From the NCBI GenBank assembly GCA_051294375.1, contig CM119270.1, positions 14,330,323 through 14,394,322 on the forward strand: a stretch of DNA of 64,000 bases, written 5' to 3'. This document shows positions 12,931 through 22,636 of this stretch, one piece after another (positions within the stretch are counted from its first letter, which is position 1; every line of letters begins with the position of its first letter). The stretch is from Paraspadella gotoi. Lineage: Eukaryota > Chaetognatha. Made by a program: the position numbers and the translations under genes. A model generated the notes under the pieces. That model was not told where the DNA came from, searched no databases, and saw only the letters and a list, made by a program, of their open reading frames with translations.

Positions 12931-13315
12931 CGTCGGTTGTTGTTGTATGTCTCCCGCTTGTGTTATGTGGATCATCGGGTGTAAGGTTGGTTGGTTGTTC
13001 GTCCGCTGGTTAGAATGTACAGATCGATAGCGTGAGGATGTAGGGTGGGTCGGGAGTCGGGATTGTTTGATTCATGTTAATCACTCGTGGAGAGAAATAT
13101 AGGATCTTGAGAATAATCGTATATCGTATTTACATATAACTAGTAAAAATGCGTCTAACGTTCGAACTTCCTCTATGTATGTCTCAATCTTGGAAATCTG
13201 TAACCAATGATAGTTCATGAGCAGAGAGAAAGAGAGATGAGAGTTGTACATTGGAGAAAGTTAGGAGACCAAGAACCCGAGATGTGAGTAAGCAGGGATT
13301 CGCAAATGTTTCTTC

Positions 13316-13861
13316 ATGCGACGCACTCTGGAGAGAGGAGAGAGGATGGAGGTAATGGATTTATCGTCCGACTGGTATGAAGAGATGACGGATTTAGATG
13401 AGGATCGAGAGAGAGATGAGAACCGTCTGCTCTCTCAAGACTCTATCCTCTNNNNNNNNNNNNNNNNNNNNNNNNNCGACGACGACGATGACGACGACGA
13501 CGATGACGACAACGACGACGATGACGACGACAACGACGATGTCTACGACACTCAAGAAGACGACGACGACTATGAAGATGATAAAGCTAGAAAGACGAGG
13601 ACGATGACGTCGGCGACGATTACGAAAAAAAAAAGAGGGCCGGAGAAACACCTTGTTTACTCGCGCCATCTAACAAAAATGCAGGTGGATAAACACGAAA
13701 ACAAAAGGGAAGCAAAAAAAAAAAATGAAAAGAGAAAAATTGAGATAAACTATTGGGAGAAGAAAAAAAACTGTGTGTGGCCCGAGAGAGCAGAGGCGAT
13801 GATTTTGTGTGCGGTGAAGAGTGAAAACCAACGGATTAGGTGGATAGACGTGTCCTACTAA
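13316..13861 (+). CDS. Hypothetical acidic, Asp-repeat open reading frame (interrupted by a gap)
   Basis: A frame of 181 codons that includes a 25-N gap at 13452-13476. The part before the gap (from the second Met, about residue 11) reads MEVMDLSSDWYEEMTDLDED and looks more protein-like than most frames here. After the gap come long Asp runs encoded by (GAC)n, then a Lys-rich tail without a known domain. The real distance across the gap is unknown, so the frame may not be continuous. A frame-broken, insertion-rich copy of the part after the gap lies at about 15.59-16.11 kb. It could be an exon of an acidic nuclear protein, but a chance frame through a trinucleotide repeat is as likely. Confidence 0.15.
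   Translation: MRRTLERGERMEVMDLSSDWYEEMTDLDEDRERDENRLLSQDSILXXXXXXXXXDDDDDDDDDDDNDDDDDDNDDVYDTQEDDDDYEDDKARKTRTMTSATITKKKRGPEKHLVYSRHLTKMQVDKHENKREAKKKNEKRKIEINYWEKKKNCVWPERAEAMILCAVKSENQRIRWIDVSY
13452..13476. other. Assembly gap, exactly 25 N
   Basis: Right edge is the start of the duplicated (GAC)n segment. Confidence 0.99.
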
Positions 13862-13885
13862 TATTTTAAGAGTTTAAGAGGAAGA
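13477..13885. repeat. Direct duplication, left copy
   Basis: Begins right after a 25-N gap with (GAC)n and continues through GATGTCTACGACACTCAAG to TACTAATATTTTAAGAGTTT. The same landmarks recur in the same order and strand at 15.59-16.11 kb. Confidence 0.75.
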
Positions 13886-14267
13886 GAGGAGATCCTTCTC
13901 TTAAGCCCTTATCTATTGCCACTTTCTTGGCGCGTATATATCGCGTTGCTCCATTTCCGCACTTTCTCCTTCCCGTCTTTCTCCGTGTCTTCCTTTCCTC
14001 GCCTTCGCTGTTATCTTTCCCTGCCGCTCGATTCCATTTCTCTATACCATATCTCAAGTCTTGACAAATCAAAGAATATGTAAGCGAAGGTGTGTGCTCA
14101 AATTCCTCACTAGTTGTTTTTTTTTGCTCTCTTGAAACGCGAATCTCGGCGAGGATAGTGAACCAGATCGATGTCCCTTCGCTCTTGCCCTCTTCTCCTT
14201 CTTTTACTCGCTGACGTTTCTGACTCGTGGGGCCGTGTGTGAGAGCGCGCGCGGGTATTGAGTGCAT
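13866..14267 (-). CDS. Hypothetical open reading frame, 133 codons
   Basis: A frame without simple repeats, convergent with the acidic frame that ends at 13861. The predicted protein is basic and hydrophilic, with no recognisable domain, signal peptide or membrane segment. No splice signals, start context or homologous motif support it. Its length is within what chance would give. Confidence 0.1.
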   Translation of the reverse strand: MHSIPARALTHGPTSQKRQRVKEGEEGKSEGTSIWFTILAEIRVSREQKKTTSEEFEHTPSLTYSLICQDLRYGIEKWNRAAGKDNSEGEERKTRRKTGRRKCGNGATRYIRAKKVAIDKGLREGSPLFLLNS

Positions 14268-15589
14268 AAGTGAAGTCTGTTTAATGGGCGGTAGAGGATT
14301 TTTGTTTTTGTTCTAATTTTTTGTTTTCAAAATAGTATAAAACGCGCATTGTCCTGTGGAAAATTTAATTGAGATAGGGAACAAAAAACTCGTAATTTCT
14401 CGAATAACTGATCTTTAACATTATTGTCAGAAACACTTAACGGAGGGAAATTGAATGTTGTTTGGATAGACTTTTTTCATTCTTGTTTTTTTTAAGTGAT
14501 TGGTGGCTCACTTTCTTCCGACTTCTTCCTTCTTACTGGCTCTGTTTTCTCTCTTTCATTCACTTGGTATATCTCTCTCTTCCTCTCCTCGTACTCTTCA
14601 TGTCTTCTCTCCGGTCTTCGGTCTCTCTCTCTCTCTTCAGCTCGTCTCAGTGCCTCTCTCTCTGCGTGCGGTCTCGCGTTCTCTGCGGGTCTCTCTCTTC
14701 GGGTAGTGATGATCGCATCCGAGGCCGAAATAATTTCTCTCTGTCGCTCGTTCGGTCAGTTATGTAGGGAGGCGTCAGTAGATCCTATGCCAACCTGTCG
14801 CAAGAGAGCGCATTATGATGATGGGGGCGGAGAAGGAAAAATGGAGACGATAGAATATGGCGGATACTGTTAGCCGCATTTTTTTTTACCGAGAGGATTG
14901 TGGAGAGGGGTGGGAGGGGGGGAAAAGGATTGAGGGATGAAGTGAAAGGCATGGACGGGGGGGGAAAATATGGAATAGCGAGAGATTTAAGTTTGGGAAT
15001 GTTATTGGAAAAATTTTATATTTGGTGGTTTCGATTATGGAATTGAAATTATTAAGATAATATTAAAATGAATAAGCATGAGAAAAAGTGAGGTCCGATT
15101 AAGCGAGTAGTGTAAGAACCGGATCGCGAAGGTTAGAGTAAAATAGTTAAATTAAATTTTAAAGGCTTCTAGCGTTTAATAAGATTTATCAATTTTAGAG
15201 GAATAGATGCATTTAAAAGACTAATGAAGGTGGTGCGGACATAATGTATTGCGGGTGAGGCGAGTCAAGATTGCGGAAGAGTAAGAAGTGCTAGTTTGGG
15301 TCGAATGATGTGAAGACCTGTGAGTAGGGATGAGTGACTATCACGACTGTGAGAGAGAAAGGAGAGAGACCGAGAGGGAGAGGAGAAGCATGACAGAGAG
15401 AAGAGAGGAGAGAGAGAGAGAGAGAGAGCAGAAGAATGAGAGAACGAGAGGAGAGAGAGAGATGAAGCTGGAGAAAGTAAATGAAGCTTTTTAACGAGGA
15501 AAAAAAAAAGGAGCAAGGTCTAAATGCCGGAATTGAAGAGGACGAGAGACAGAAACCGGCATGCTCGCGCGTTTTTTTGGTGCGAGCGC
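14268..15589. other. Gene-free sequence
   Basis: Contains CT-rich DNA at 14570-14640, a G-rich patch at 14905-14970 and imperfect (GA)n at 15355-15465. A 125-codon frame at 14496-14873 is mostly Ser/Leu from CT repeats. No exon recognised. Confidence 0.5.
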
Positions 15590-16110
15590 ACGACGTATGA
15601 CGACGATCGACGATGACGACAGACGATCGACGAGATGACGACGACAACGAGACGATGTCTAGCGACACTCAAGAAGACACGACGACATATGAAGATGATA
15701 AAAGCTAGGAAAAAAGACGAGGAACGATGAACGTCGGGCGACGATGTACGAAAAAAAAAAAAAGAAGAAGTAGGAGGTGGTAGGCCGGGAGGAAACAGCG
15801 CGTTGGTGGTGTTGACGTCGAGAGCGAGATGTCTAGTAACGAAAGTAATGGTCGAGGTGATAAGCACAGCGGAAACAAAAGGAGTGGGGTCGCATATGGG
15901 CGAAGGCAACAGAGAAAAAAAATATGAGAGGAAAGCAGAAAAATTGAGATGAAACTATTGGGGAGACAGCAAAGAAATCTGGGTGGTGGTGGCCCGGCGG
16001 AAGAAGAGCAGAGGCGATGATGTGTTGGTGGTGGGCGGTGGAAGAGGTGAAAGACCAAACGGATTAAGGTGAGTAAGACGTGTTCCGTACTAATATTTTT
16101 AAGAGTTTTG
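15590..16110. repeat. Direct duplication, right copy rich in insertions
   Basis: Repeats the left copy at 13477-13885 but is about 27% longer. Most differences are single- or few-base insertions, for example GATGTCTAGCGACACTCAAG where the left copy has GATGTCTACGACACTCAAG. The end landmark TACTAATATTTTTAAGAGTTT is also shared. Reading frames are destroyed. The pattern fits unpolished long-read sequence placed beside the original contig. Confidence 0.7.
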
Positions 16111-16221
16111 TCGAAGATACTTAAAAGTTTAAAAACATTTCTGGGGTCATGCAGATTTTAGCTTCTGCAGTGTGAGAAGAGCAGTTGAGAGAGAGAGAGA
16201 GAGCAGAGAGAGCAGAGAGAT

Positions 16222-16254
<33 letters not shown>

Positions 16255-16301
16255 GAGAGGAGAGAGAGATTTAAATGAAAACAAATGGAGGGGAAACCGC
16301 A

Positions 16302-16326
16302 NNNNNNNNNNNNNNNNNNNNNNNNN
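16302..16326. other. Assembly gap, exactly 25 N
   Basis: Lies about 190 bp after the insertion-rich duplicate copy ends. Confidence 0.99.
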
Positions 16327-16617
16327 GTTTTTCCGAAAGAATATTTAAAAAAAAAGGTTTAACAAACATTAATCGCATCGGATCCAGGATTAAGGTTCTG
16401 CCTTTTGAGGCGCTAGTGGTCAGGAAAAAGAGGGGAACAACCTCTCTCTCTCCCACTCTCTACCGCTCTCTCTCTCTCTCCCTCTCTCTTCCCCGAAAAA
16501 CAAAGGAACGTCTTCATCTGCCCAAGGACGTGACCTCGACAAAGGAGCCATTCACCGGGTCGCGAGTTCGATTCTCGACGTGGAATCGAAAAGATGCGAG
16601 AAACAGAGATGGAGGTA

Positions 16618-16652
16618 AGAGGGTGAGGGTGAGGGTGAGGGGGTGAGGGGGT
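16618..16652 (+). repeat. (GGGTGA)n short array, G-quadruplex motif
   Basis: Consecutive GGGTGA units followed by two GGGGGTGA variants give more than four G-runs of at least three, separated by three bases. It fits the G3+N1-7 quadruplex rule. It is far too short and internal to be a telomere. Confidence 0.8.
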
Positions 16653-17187
16653 GATGGCGAATTGAAAAAAAAAGGCAAAATAAGGAAGAAACAATTTTTT
16701 TTAATTCCAAAATATTCGACACTTCAAAAGGTTCGCGCCTCTTTAAAGAAATTCCCTTTGAGAAAATGGAAATCCGATTCGTCTGACTTTTTCAATAAAA
16801 TTTTCGACTTTTTAGACGAAAGAAAAATATTATTTATTAAATTATTATTATTATTATTATTATTTATTAAATGAATGGATAATTTTTATATTGGTTGTAC
16901 CGATTTCATATAATATGGAAATTACTAAACATTTTTTAAAAAGTATGGTACTATAATAGTAAGTACGTGATAGTTTAATGATGTGAAATTCAGCTCATCG
17001 CTGCATCTATGTTTTGAAAAGCGAATAAAAAATGTTCTGAGCTCGTAATATTTATTTCAAATAAACAAAACTGAAATCTCTATTGTCAGAGATGGCACAG
17101 AATTTAATTAAAACGAATGGAGCTAAATTAAAAGAAGAAAGTAAATATTTTGAGCCAAAGAGAGGAAATGCCTAAAAGGAGACAATA

Positions 17188-17252
<65 letters not shown>

Positions 17253-17265
17253 AAAAGAAAGAGTG
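17188..17265. repeat. (GAAA)n tetranucleotide microsatellite
   Basis: About nineteen near-perfect GAAA units on the plus strand. Confidence 0.95.
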
Positions 17266-18375
17266 AGATGCTATTTTGTTTGATCGCGTCTCGGAATGAA
17301 TCGAAAAGACTTTCAGGTTTTTTCCCGCGTTTGAAGTTTTCATTTAAAAAGGGAAAAAAGGACTTTGTTATCACAATGATGCTTTTTACGTGAAGCGGCA
17401 AAGTTTTATCTGTTAAAGAGGAAACGGGTGAGCGAAAGTGAGTTTTATTTTGTCGTGTGAAAAAATTATACAGAATTTACAATTATATATATATGGATCG
17501 TGGGTGCGAGTTCATTCTCCTCCATTTCGTACCCGTTGTTCGAATGTGTTTGTGTGAAATGTGCGCGCGAGTTATTTACTTTACACCAGATGGCGATTCC
17601 AAAGAGAAAATCTGTTTCACTTCGCACACACGAAAATGAGAAAACCTCCCAAATAATGAAAAATTTGTTTTCTTTTTTTTTTCTTTTTTTTTTCTTTTTT
17701 ATTTCCATCCCGCTTATAGTCTCGTCTTTTTTTTGAGATTTTCATTGTCCTGACTGCTACGTGATTATGGATCGAGTTGAGAATGAGAAGGCAAGAAAGA
17801 GCGTCAGAGTCAGGGTAAAAAATTGAGATAGAGATAACGAAAATGAAAAAAAAGGGGTAAAGTCATTATATTAATACTATTTTAGACTTTTTTCTCGAGA
17901 TGGCATATCCTTAAATATAATTTGCATATTGGAGTATTTGCGAAATAGAATGCTTGGAAGATTTTAGTTTAAAGGATTTATATAACTGTAGTCCAGTCAA
18001 CTATAGATAAGTCGTATTGACTTACTCTGAGTTGCCTTGTACATAATAATGACCTGTCGTTCTCTAAAGGTCACAGTGAATTTTTCACGTGATGTATATT
18101 ATAATCTGGCAAATAGGTGGTCGACGACGAAAATGACAACGATGGCGTCTGCAAACTTTCCTTCAAACCATGAGCTAATGTTTTCGTTATTTGCTCTGCG
18201 TTCATCACGCAGCCGAAGCTATGGGGAAGGTGCCGACGGGAAGCTCAGCGGCTGCCGGAAATTTCGAGGGTAATTGAGGTAAACACCGACGGGGTGAGTA
18301 GTCAAACAATTTAACTTATCCTAGTTTTCTCTCGTTGTAAGAGTTTTGAAATTTAGGAAGCTTCAGTGAAATTTA

Positions 18376-18710
18376 NNNNNNNNNNNNNNNNNNNNNNNNN
18401 NNNNNNNNNNNNNNNNNNNNNNNNNNNNNNNNNNNNNNNNNNNNNNNNNNNNNNNNNNNNNNNNNNNNNNNNNNNNNNNNNNNNNNNNNNNNNNNNNNNN
18501 NNNNNNNNNNNNNNNNNNNNNNNNNNNNNNNNNNNNNNNNNNNNNNNNNNNNNNNNNNNNNNNNNNNNNNNNNNNNNNNNNNNNNNNNNNNNNNNNNNNN
18601 NNNNNNNNNNNNNNNNNNNNNNNNNNNNNNNNNNNNNNNNNNNNNNNNNNNNNNNNNNNNNNNNNNNNNNNNNNNNNNNNNNNNNNNNNNNNNNNNNNNN
18701 NNNNNNNNNN
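18376..18710. other. Assembly gap, 335 N
   Basis: The longest gap. The (GAAA)n array begins about 100 bp downstream. Confidence 0.99.
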
Positions 18711-18804
18711 CGTTGTTTTTCCATCGTTTGCGCGCAGAGGGGCGGCCTCCGCCGCAGCGCCGCCGCTCTGCAGCAGAGGCAACAACATGAATGCGACGGA
18801 AAAA

Positions 18805-18820
18805 AAGAGAGAAAGAAGGA

Positions 18821-18908
<88 letters not shown>

Positions 18909-18912
18909 AAAG
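18805..18912. repeat. (GAAA)n tetranucleotide microsatellite
   Basis: About 26 near-perfect GAAA units directly downstream of the 335-N gap region. It reads as a Lys/Glu/Arg repeat in all plus frames and is not a gene. Confidence 0.95.
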
Positions 18913-19369
18913 ATAAAAATAAAGAAAGAAACAGGAGAAGAAAGAATAAAATATATTTGGCTCAAATGAAAAAAAAACAAGGAGAGGAAATAGCGAAGTC
19001 GGGGTGGCGGGGGAATTCGTCATCAAGCCAGATCGAAGCAGACAGATGAGAACGGAAGACAATAACTAAAGTTTCAATTACAAAAAGTTAAGAACTGACA
19101 ACCAAAACTGAAAAATTGTAAAATATAATACGTAATACAAAATTTAAAAAAAAAGTAAAAACATTAATTTTTTAACCTCTTTAAGACTACAAAAAAATAA
19201 TCAAAAATCGAAATGTACTGACTGATTAACGGAAGCTTTCAAGTCAAACAGACAGACGAACAACGAATCGGCCGAAGACGAACGAAGGCGAGAGTCAAAG
19301 GAGATAAACATCCGGTGCCAATTCGGCCTGGCAGAGAGATTCTCTTTAACCAGATTTTCTGGTTCCTCT
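18913..19369. other. Gene-free sequence
   Basis: A-rich sequence after the GAAA array, then mixed sequence up to the palindrome. No exon or element recognised. Confidence 0.5.
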
Positions 19370-20094
19370 TTTACATTAACGAAGAATCGTATGGACAACA
19401 CGATCGGACACCATGGGCTCACGGCGGTCAGATCCGACGCCCTCGGGGGGCAAGGGGGGAAAGACAGAGACCCCGGCGTTGGCTGCGTCGGTGGCGGCGG
19501 TGGCGGCGGTGGCGGCGGCGGCGGCGGCAGCGGCAGTTAATTCGATAAATGCGTCCGAATAAATCGAATCAATAGCGTAAACACTGAAGAAGCTTTGCCA
19601 AAAAAAAAGGGAGAATAGGACGAAGCAGCTGTTTTTTATTTTGGTGAGAGTGAGTGAAAGCGGGTAAGTTGTAATATGAAAGTAAAGTCAGGGAGGGTGA
19701 TGTGGTTTCGTTTTTAAAAGAGATAAAATAAATCGATATTGCTAGTACCATTACCAAACCATTTTAACGATTATTATCACGCATTTAAATTAACCAAACA
19801 AACCGCAAAGAAATCTCGGAAAAACGAAGACTAATTGAATGCTCAAACGTGAAATGCGCAAATTAGCCAGACTCGCTGGAGCCAAACTTTGTCGATCGAC
19901 ACCCCCCTTTCAATTGGCTTCACCATATTCGTCACCACCAAACTACCCAGACAAACAAGAAGAAAAGACAACAAAAGCAAAGCGTTGAAATTAAAAGGGG
20001 AAAAAGTGAGAAGGAGAGAGGAGAGAGTGAGAGAGTGAGAGAGAGAGGAAAGGGCTGAGAATGTGAAAGTGTGGAACGAAAGACTTTCCATTCA

Positions 20095-20157
<63 letters not shown>

Positions 20158-20280
20158 CTCTCTTCACACACAAGCTTTTTTTTTCTTCCCGTCAATAATA
20201 GGACCAGAATTATTGAAAAAAAGGCTGCCCTCCGATTTACGAATTTTATAGCGAAAATTTTAAGCCTCCCTCATTCTCTC

Positions 20281-20364
<84 letters not shown>

Positions 20365-21098
20365 TCTATCACTCTCCTCTCTCTCTCCTCTCTCTTAGTG
20401 AACGATCGCCAGGAGGTTTTTCCCCTTTTAATTTCAACGCTCTTGCTTTTTTGTTGTCTTTTTTCTTGTTGTCTGGGGTAGTTTGGGTGTGTGACGAATA
20501 TGGTGAAGCCAAATTGAAAGGGGTGTCGATCGACAAAGTTTGCTCCAGCGCGATGTCTGGCTGAATTTCCAGTTATACGCGTTTGCGGGATTTCATTCAA
20601 TTAAGTCCTTCGGTCTTTTCCGAAGATTTCTTTTGCGGTTTGTTTCGAGTTAATTTAAATGCGTGAAATAATCTTTAAATGAGTTTGGTTATGCGTACTA
20701 GCAAATATCGATTTACTTGATTATCTCTTTTAAAACAAACCACATCACCCTCCCTGAACTTTACTTTGCATATTTACAACTTACCCGCTTTCACTCACTC
20801 TCACGCAAATAAAAAACAGTCTGCTTCGTCCTATTTACCTCCCTTTTTCTTCCTTGGCTATTACGCTTCCCTTCAGTTGTTTACGCTATTAGATTTACTT
20901 GGACAACATTATTCGAGCATAATTCATGCAGTATACCGCCCGCTGCCCCGACCGCCGCCACCGCCGCCACCGACCTTACGCAGCCAACCGTCGGGTCTCT
21001 GTCTTTTCCCCCTTGCCTCCCCGAGGGGTCGGATCTGACCGCCCGTGGAGGCCCATGTGTCCGATCGTTTGTCATACGATTCTTCGCTTATGTAAAAG
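19370..21098. repeat. Large palindrome: inverted repeat with about 0.65-kb arms
   Basis: Left arm 19370-20005 and right arm about 20415-21098 are reverse complements with scattered indels and mismatches. Shared landmarks include CCCCTTTTAATTTCAACGC, GTCGATCGACAAAGTTTG, the (GCG)n block and GATTCTTCG. The loop (about 20006-20414) holds two CT tracts (20098-20160 and 20279-20395) around a unique 115-bp piece. The right arm runs almost to the 25-N gap at 21112. The form suggests a fold-back read or chimeric gap fill, but a real inverted duplication cannot be excluded. Confidence 0.8.
19413..19562 (+). CDS. Short polyalanine open reading frame with a strong start context
   Basis: A 49-codon frame beginning in the context ACACCATGGG, a very good Kozak match. 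It reads MGSRRSDPTPSGGKGG, then Thr/Pro, then an Ala/Val run from a (GCG)n repeat, and stops at TAA. It could be the first coding exon of a plus-strand gene or chance coding over a GCG repeat. It sits in the left arm of a large palindrome; the right-arm copy (about 20.93-21.06 kb, minus) has frame-breaking indels, as expected of unpolished sequence. No donor site is obvious before the stop codon. Confidence 0.15.
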   Translation: MGSRRSDPTPSGGKGGKTETPALAASVAAVAAVAAAAAAAAVNSINASE

Positions 21099-21111
21099 AG
21101 ATCTTCTCTCT

Positions 21112-21136
21112 NNNNNNNNNNNNNNNNNNNNNNNNN
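21112..21136. other. Assembly gap, exactly 25 N
   Basis: Directly follows the right arm of the 19.4-21.1 kb palindrome; (CT)n on both edges. Confidence 0.99.
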
Positions 21137-22125
21137 TCTCTCTCTCTCTCACTCTCTCCCTCTCTCCTTTTTGCCCGGAATGGCCCTTTGTTGTTTTAAC
21201 TGCCACCGTTGTTTTTGTTGTTGCGAAATGTCGAGTTCTGCTGTTGTTGTTTTTATTGTTGTTGTTGTCGTCGTCGTTGTCGCGCGTTTTTTTTTTCTGC
21301 GCGGTTCGTGATTTTGATATCGATTAGCCTCAGCTGTGTGATTTTTTCATTATCGACACGGTGAACGACAACGACGTCGTTATTGTCGTCGTCATCGTCG
21401 TCGTCGTCGTCGTCGTCTTCGTCGTATTCTAATTAACGTTGTTTTTATACGTACGATTGCTTATTACAAAAGCCCTCATTGATATTTCTCAAATAAGTAG
21501 TTCCTTATTTTTCCAGATTTCCTCGCTCAATTTAGATTTAGTTTTAAACTTGGTTTTCCAGCCCTCCCTAAAACGGCGATTCCTTCTTTAAAAAATGTCT
21601 GAAACAGCCAAAACAAGCCCAATTAACGAAAGAAACTTTCAAATAGACTTTGTACTAAGAAAAAATAATAATAATACAAAAGCAAGCAAAGAAAGTTAAA
21701 AAAGATTAAAAAAAAGTTAAAATAAAGAAAGATATTCGCTGATCTTTTTTTGTTTACCATTCGTTTACGATTTTGTAAACAAAACTCGTCCATGCCTTCG
21801 CCCTTTGAAAAATTATGGACGCAATTTTTTTTCGAACTTTGTCAAATAAAAATTTATTTTTTTCTCGTCGATTATTTATGAGATCAATCGAAAAAACACT
21901 CGAGATCGAAAAAGAGGGGGGGGGGAGTTGATGGTGATGTCAGTTGTGATGTCGTTGTCAGTCGTGATGTCAGAGATGTTGTCAGTAATAGGGATAATTG
22001 AGGTGCATAGTACGTTATGTTTAGGCTTAGAAGCAACCGTATTACCCATTGAATTAGGCTTTAAAAACTGAGGGAACTGAACTTTTTCAACAAATTTCTT
22101 TTACGCAGTCAGAAAAATGTACAAA
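21137..22125. other. Presumed FoxP intron, no exon seen
   Basis: Contains CT repeats at the gap edge, a (GTC/GTT)n run at 21240-21275, (GTC)n at 21370-21425, AT-rich DNA, and a GATGTCAGT-type direct repeat at about 21935-21985. The next downstream FoxP exon would be expected here or further down; none was recognised. Confidence 0.5.
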
Positions 22126-22258
22126 TGAAAAAATTTAAAAATGTAAATATGTAAAAATGTAAAAATGTAAAAATGTAAAAATGTAAAAATGTAAATATGT
22201 AAAAATGTAAAAATGTAAATATGTAAACATGTAAATATGTAAATATATAAAAATGTAA
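22126..22258. repeat. 8-bp tandem array (AAAAATGT / AAATATGT)
   Basis: Roughly sixteen head-to-tail units of AAAAATGT with AAATATGT and AAACATGT variants. On the FoxP strand this is a U-rich series of TTTTTACA units. Its nearest unit lies within about ten bases of the 5' splice site of the exon ending at 22267, so it occupies the start of the following intron. Confidence 0.9.
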
Positions 22259-22266
22259 AAACTCAC

Positions 22267-22455
22267 CGGAAGCGAGCCGTTGTTGCAGGCCAAGGCCCTG
22301 AACGAGCAAATACTGTCGTTGCTGCAGCTGAATCTGCTGCACTAACTGTTGCTGGTGTAGGGCGAGTTGCTGCAGCTGTAATTGAAGCTGCTTGGAGCTG
22401 GACTTGGTTTTTTCAATGGCGGCGGACATAGCCTCACCTCTTTCCTTTTGGTCTC
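22267..22455 (-). CDS. FoxP: FoxP-like transcription factor, second Gln-rich coding exon
   Basis: Internal coding exon of 189 bp. Acceptor CTTTTTCAG|GAGACC; donor GCTTCCG|GTGAGT. Its first two bases complete the Gly codon begun by the exon ending at 23328; 62 codons and one further base follow, so it also ends in phase 1. The product starts DQKERGEAMSAAIEK, then a Lys/Ser-rich linker, then a Gln/Leu coil (QLQQLALHQQQLVQQIQLQQ) ending LLVQGLGLQQRLAS. The coil aligns by eye with the FOXP2 stretch that reads [20 protein letters not shown] and leads to the LLSLQRQGL motif. The C2H2 zinc finger, leucine zipper and forkhead domain should follow in exons at lower coordinates, but none was recognised there. 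With the preceding exon it gives 113 contiguous residues. An unusual U-rich repeat array starts a few bases after its donor. Confidence 0.72.
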
Positions 22456-22561
22456 CTGAAAAAGGAGAGAAAGGGTAAGTATAATCTATCAGCATGTTTG
22501 ATAATAATACATTAACCATAAATTATCTTAAAATTCAATCCATCAATTTTATGATCCGTAT

Positions 22562-22636
<75 letters not shown>

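Larger units (their letters stand above)
16110..18375. other. Gene-free sequence with simple repeats
   Basis: Contains (GA)n at 16185-16268, a gap, a tRNA-promoter-like pair of boxes (about 16405-16420 and 16563-16575), a GGGTGA repeat at 16620-16650 and a (TTA)n run near 16842-16865. Further on are (GAAA)n at 17188-17265 and T-rich runs near 17670-17735. No protein-coding exon recognised. Confidence 0.5.

Noticed and set aside
14496-14873. 125-codon plus-strand frame
   Set aside because: Mostly Ser/Leu from CT-rich DNA, with a short non-repetitive tail that I cannot assign.
16618-16652. GGGTGA units as a telomeric repeat
   Set aside because: Fewer than eight units, internal, and not a known telomere unit.
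18366-19062. Long frames on both strands
   Set aside because: Produced by the 335-N gap and the (GAAA)n array.
1-22000. Zinc-finger, leucine-zipper or forkhead exons of FoxP on the minus strand
   Set aside because: No frame with the CxxxxC-HxxxxH pattern or a forkhead signature was seen. Small exons or exons in gaps remain possible, so absence is not proven.
22117-22260. 8-bp array as a CRISPR-like repeat
   Set aside because: Units are contiguous with no spacers and the context is a eukaryotic intron.
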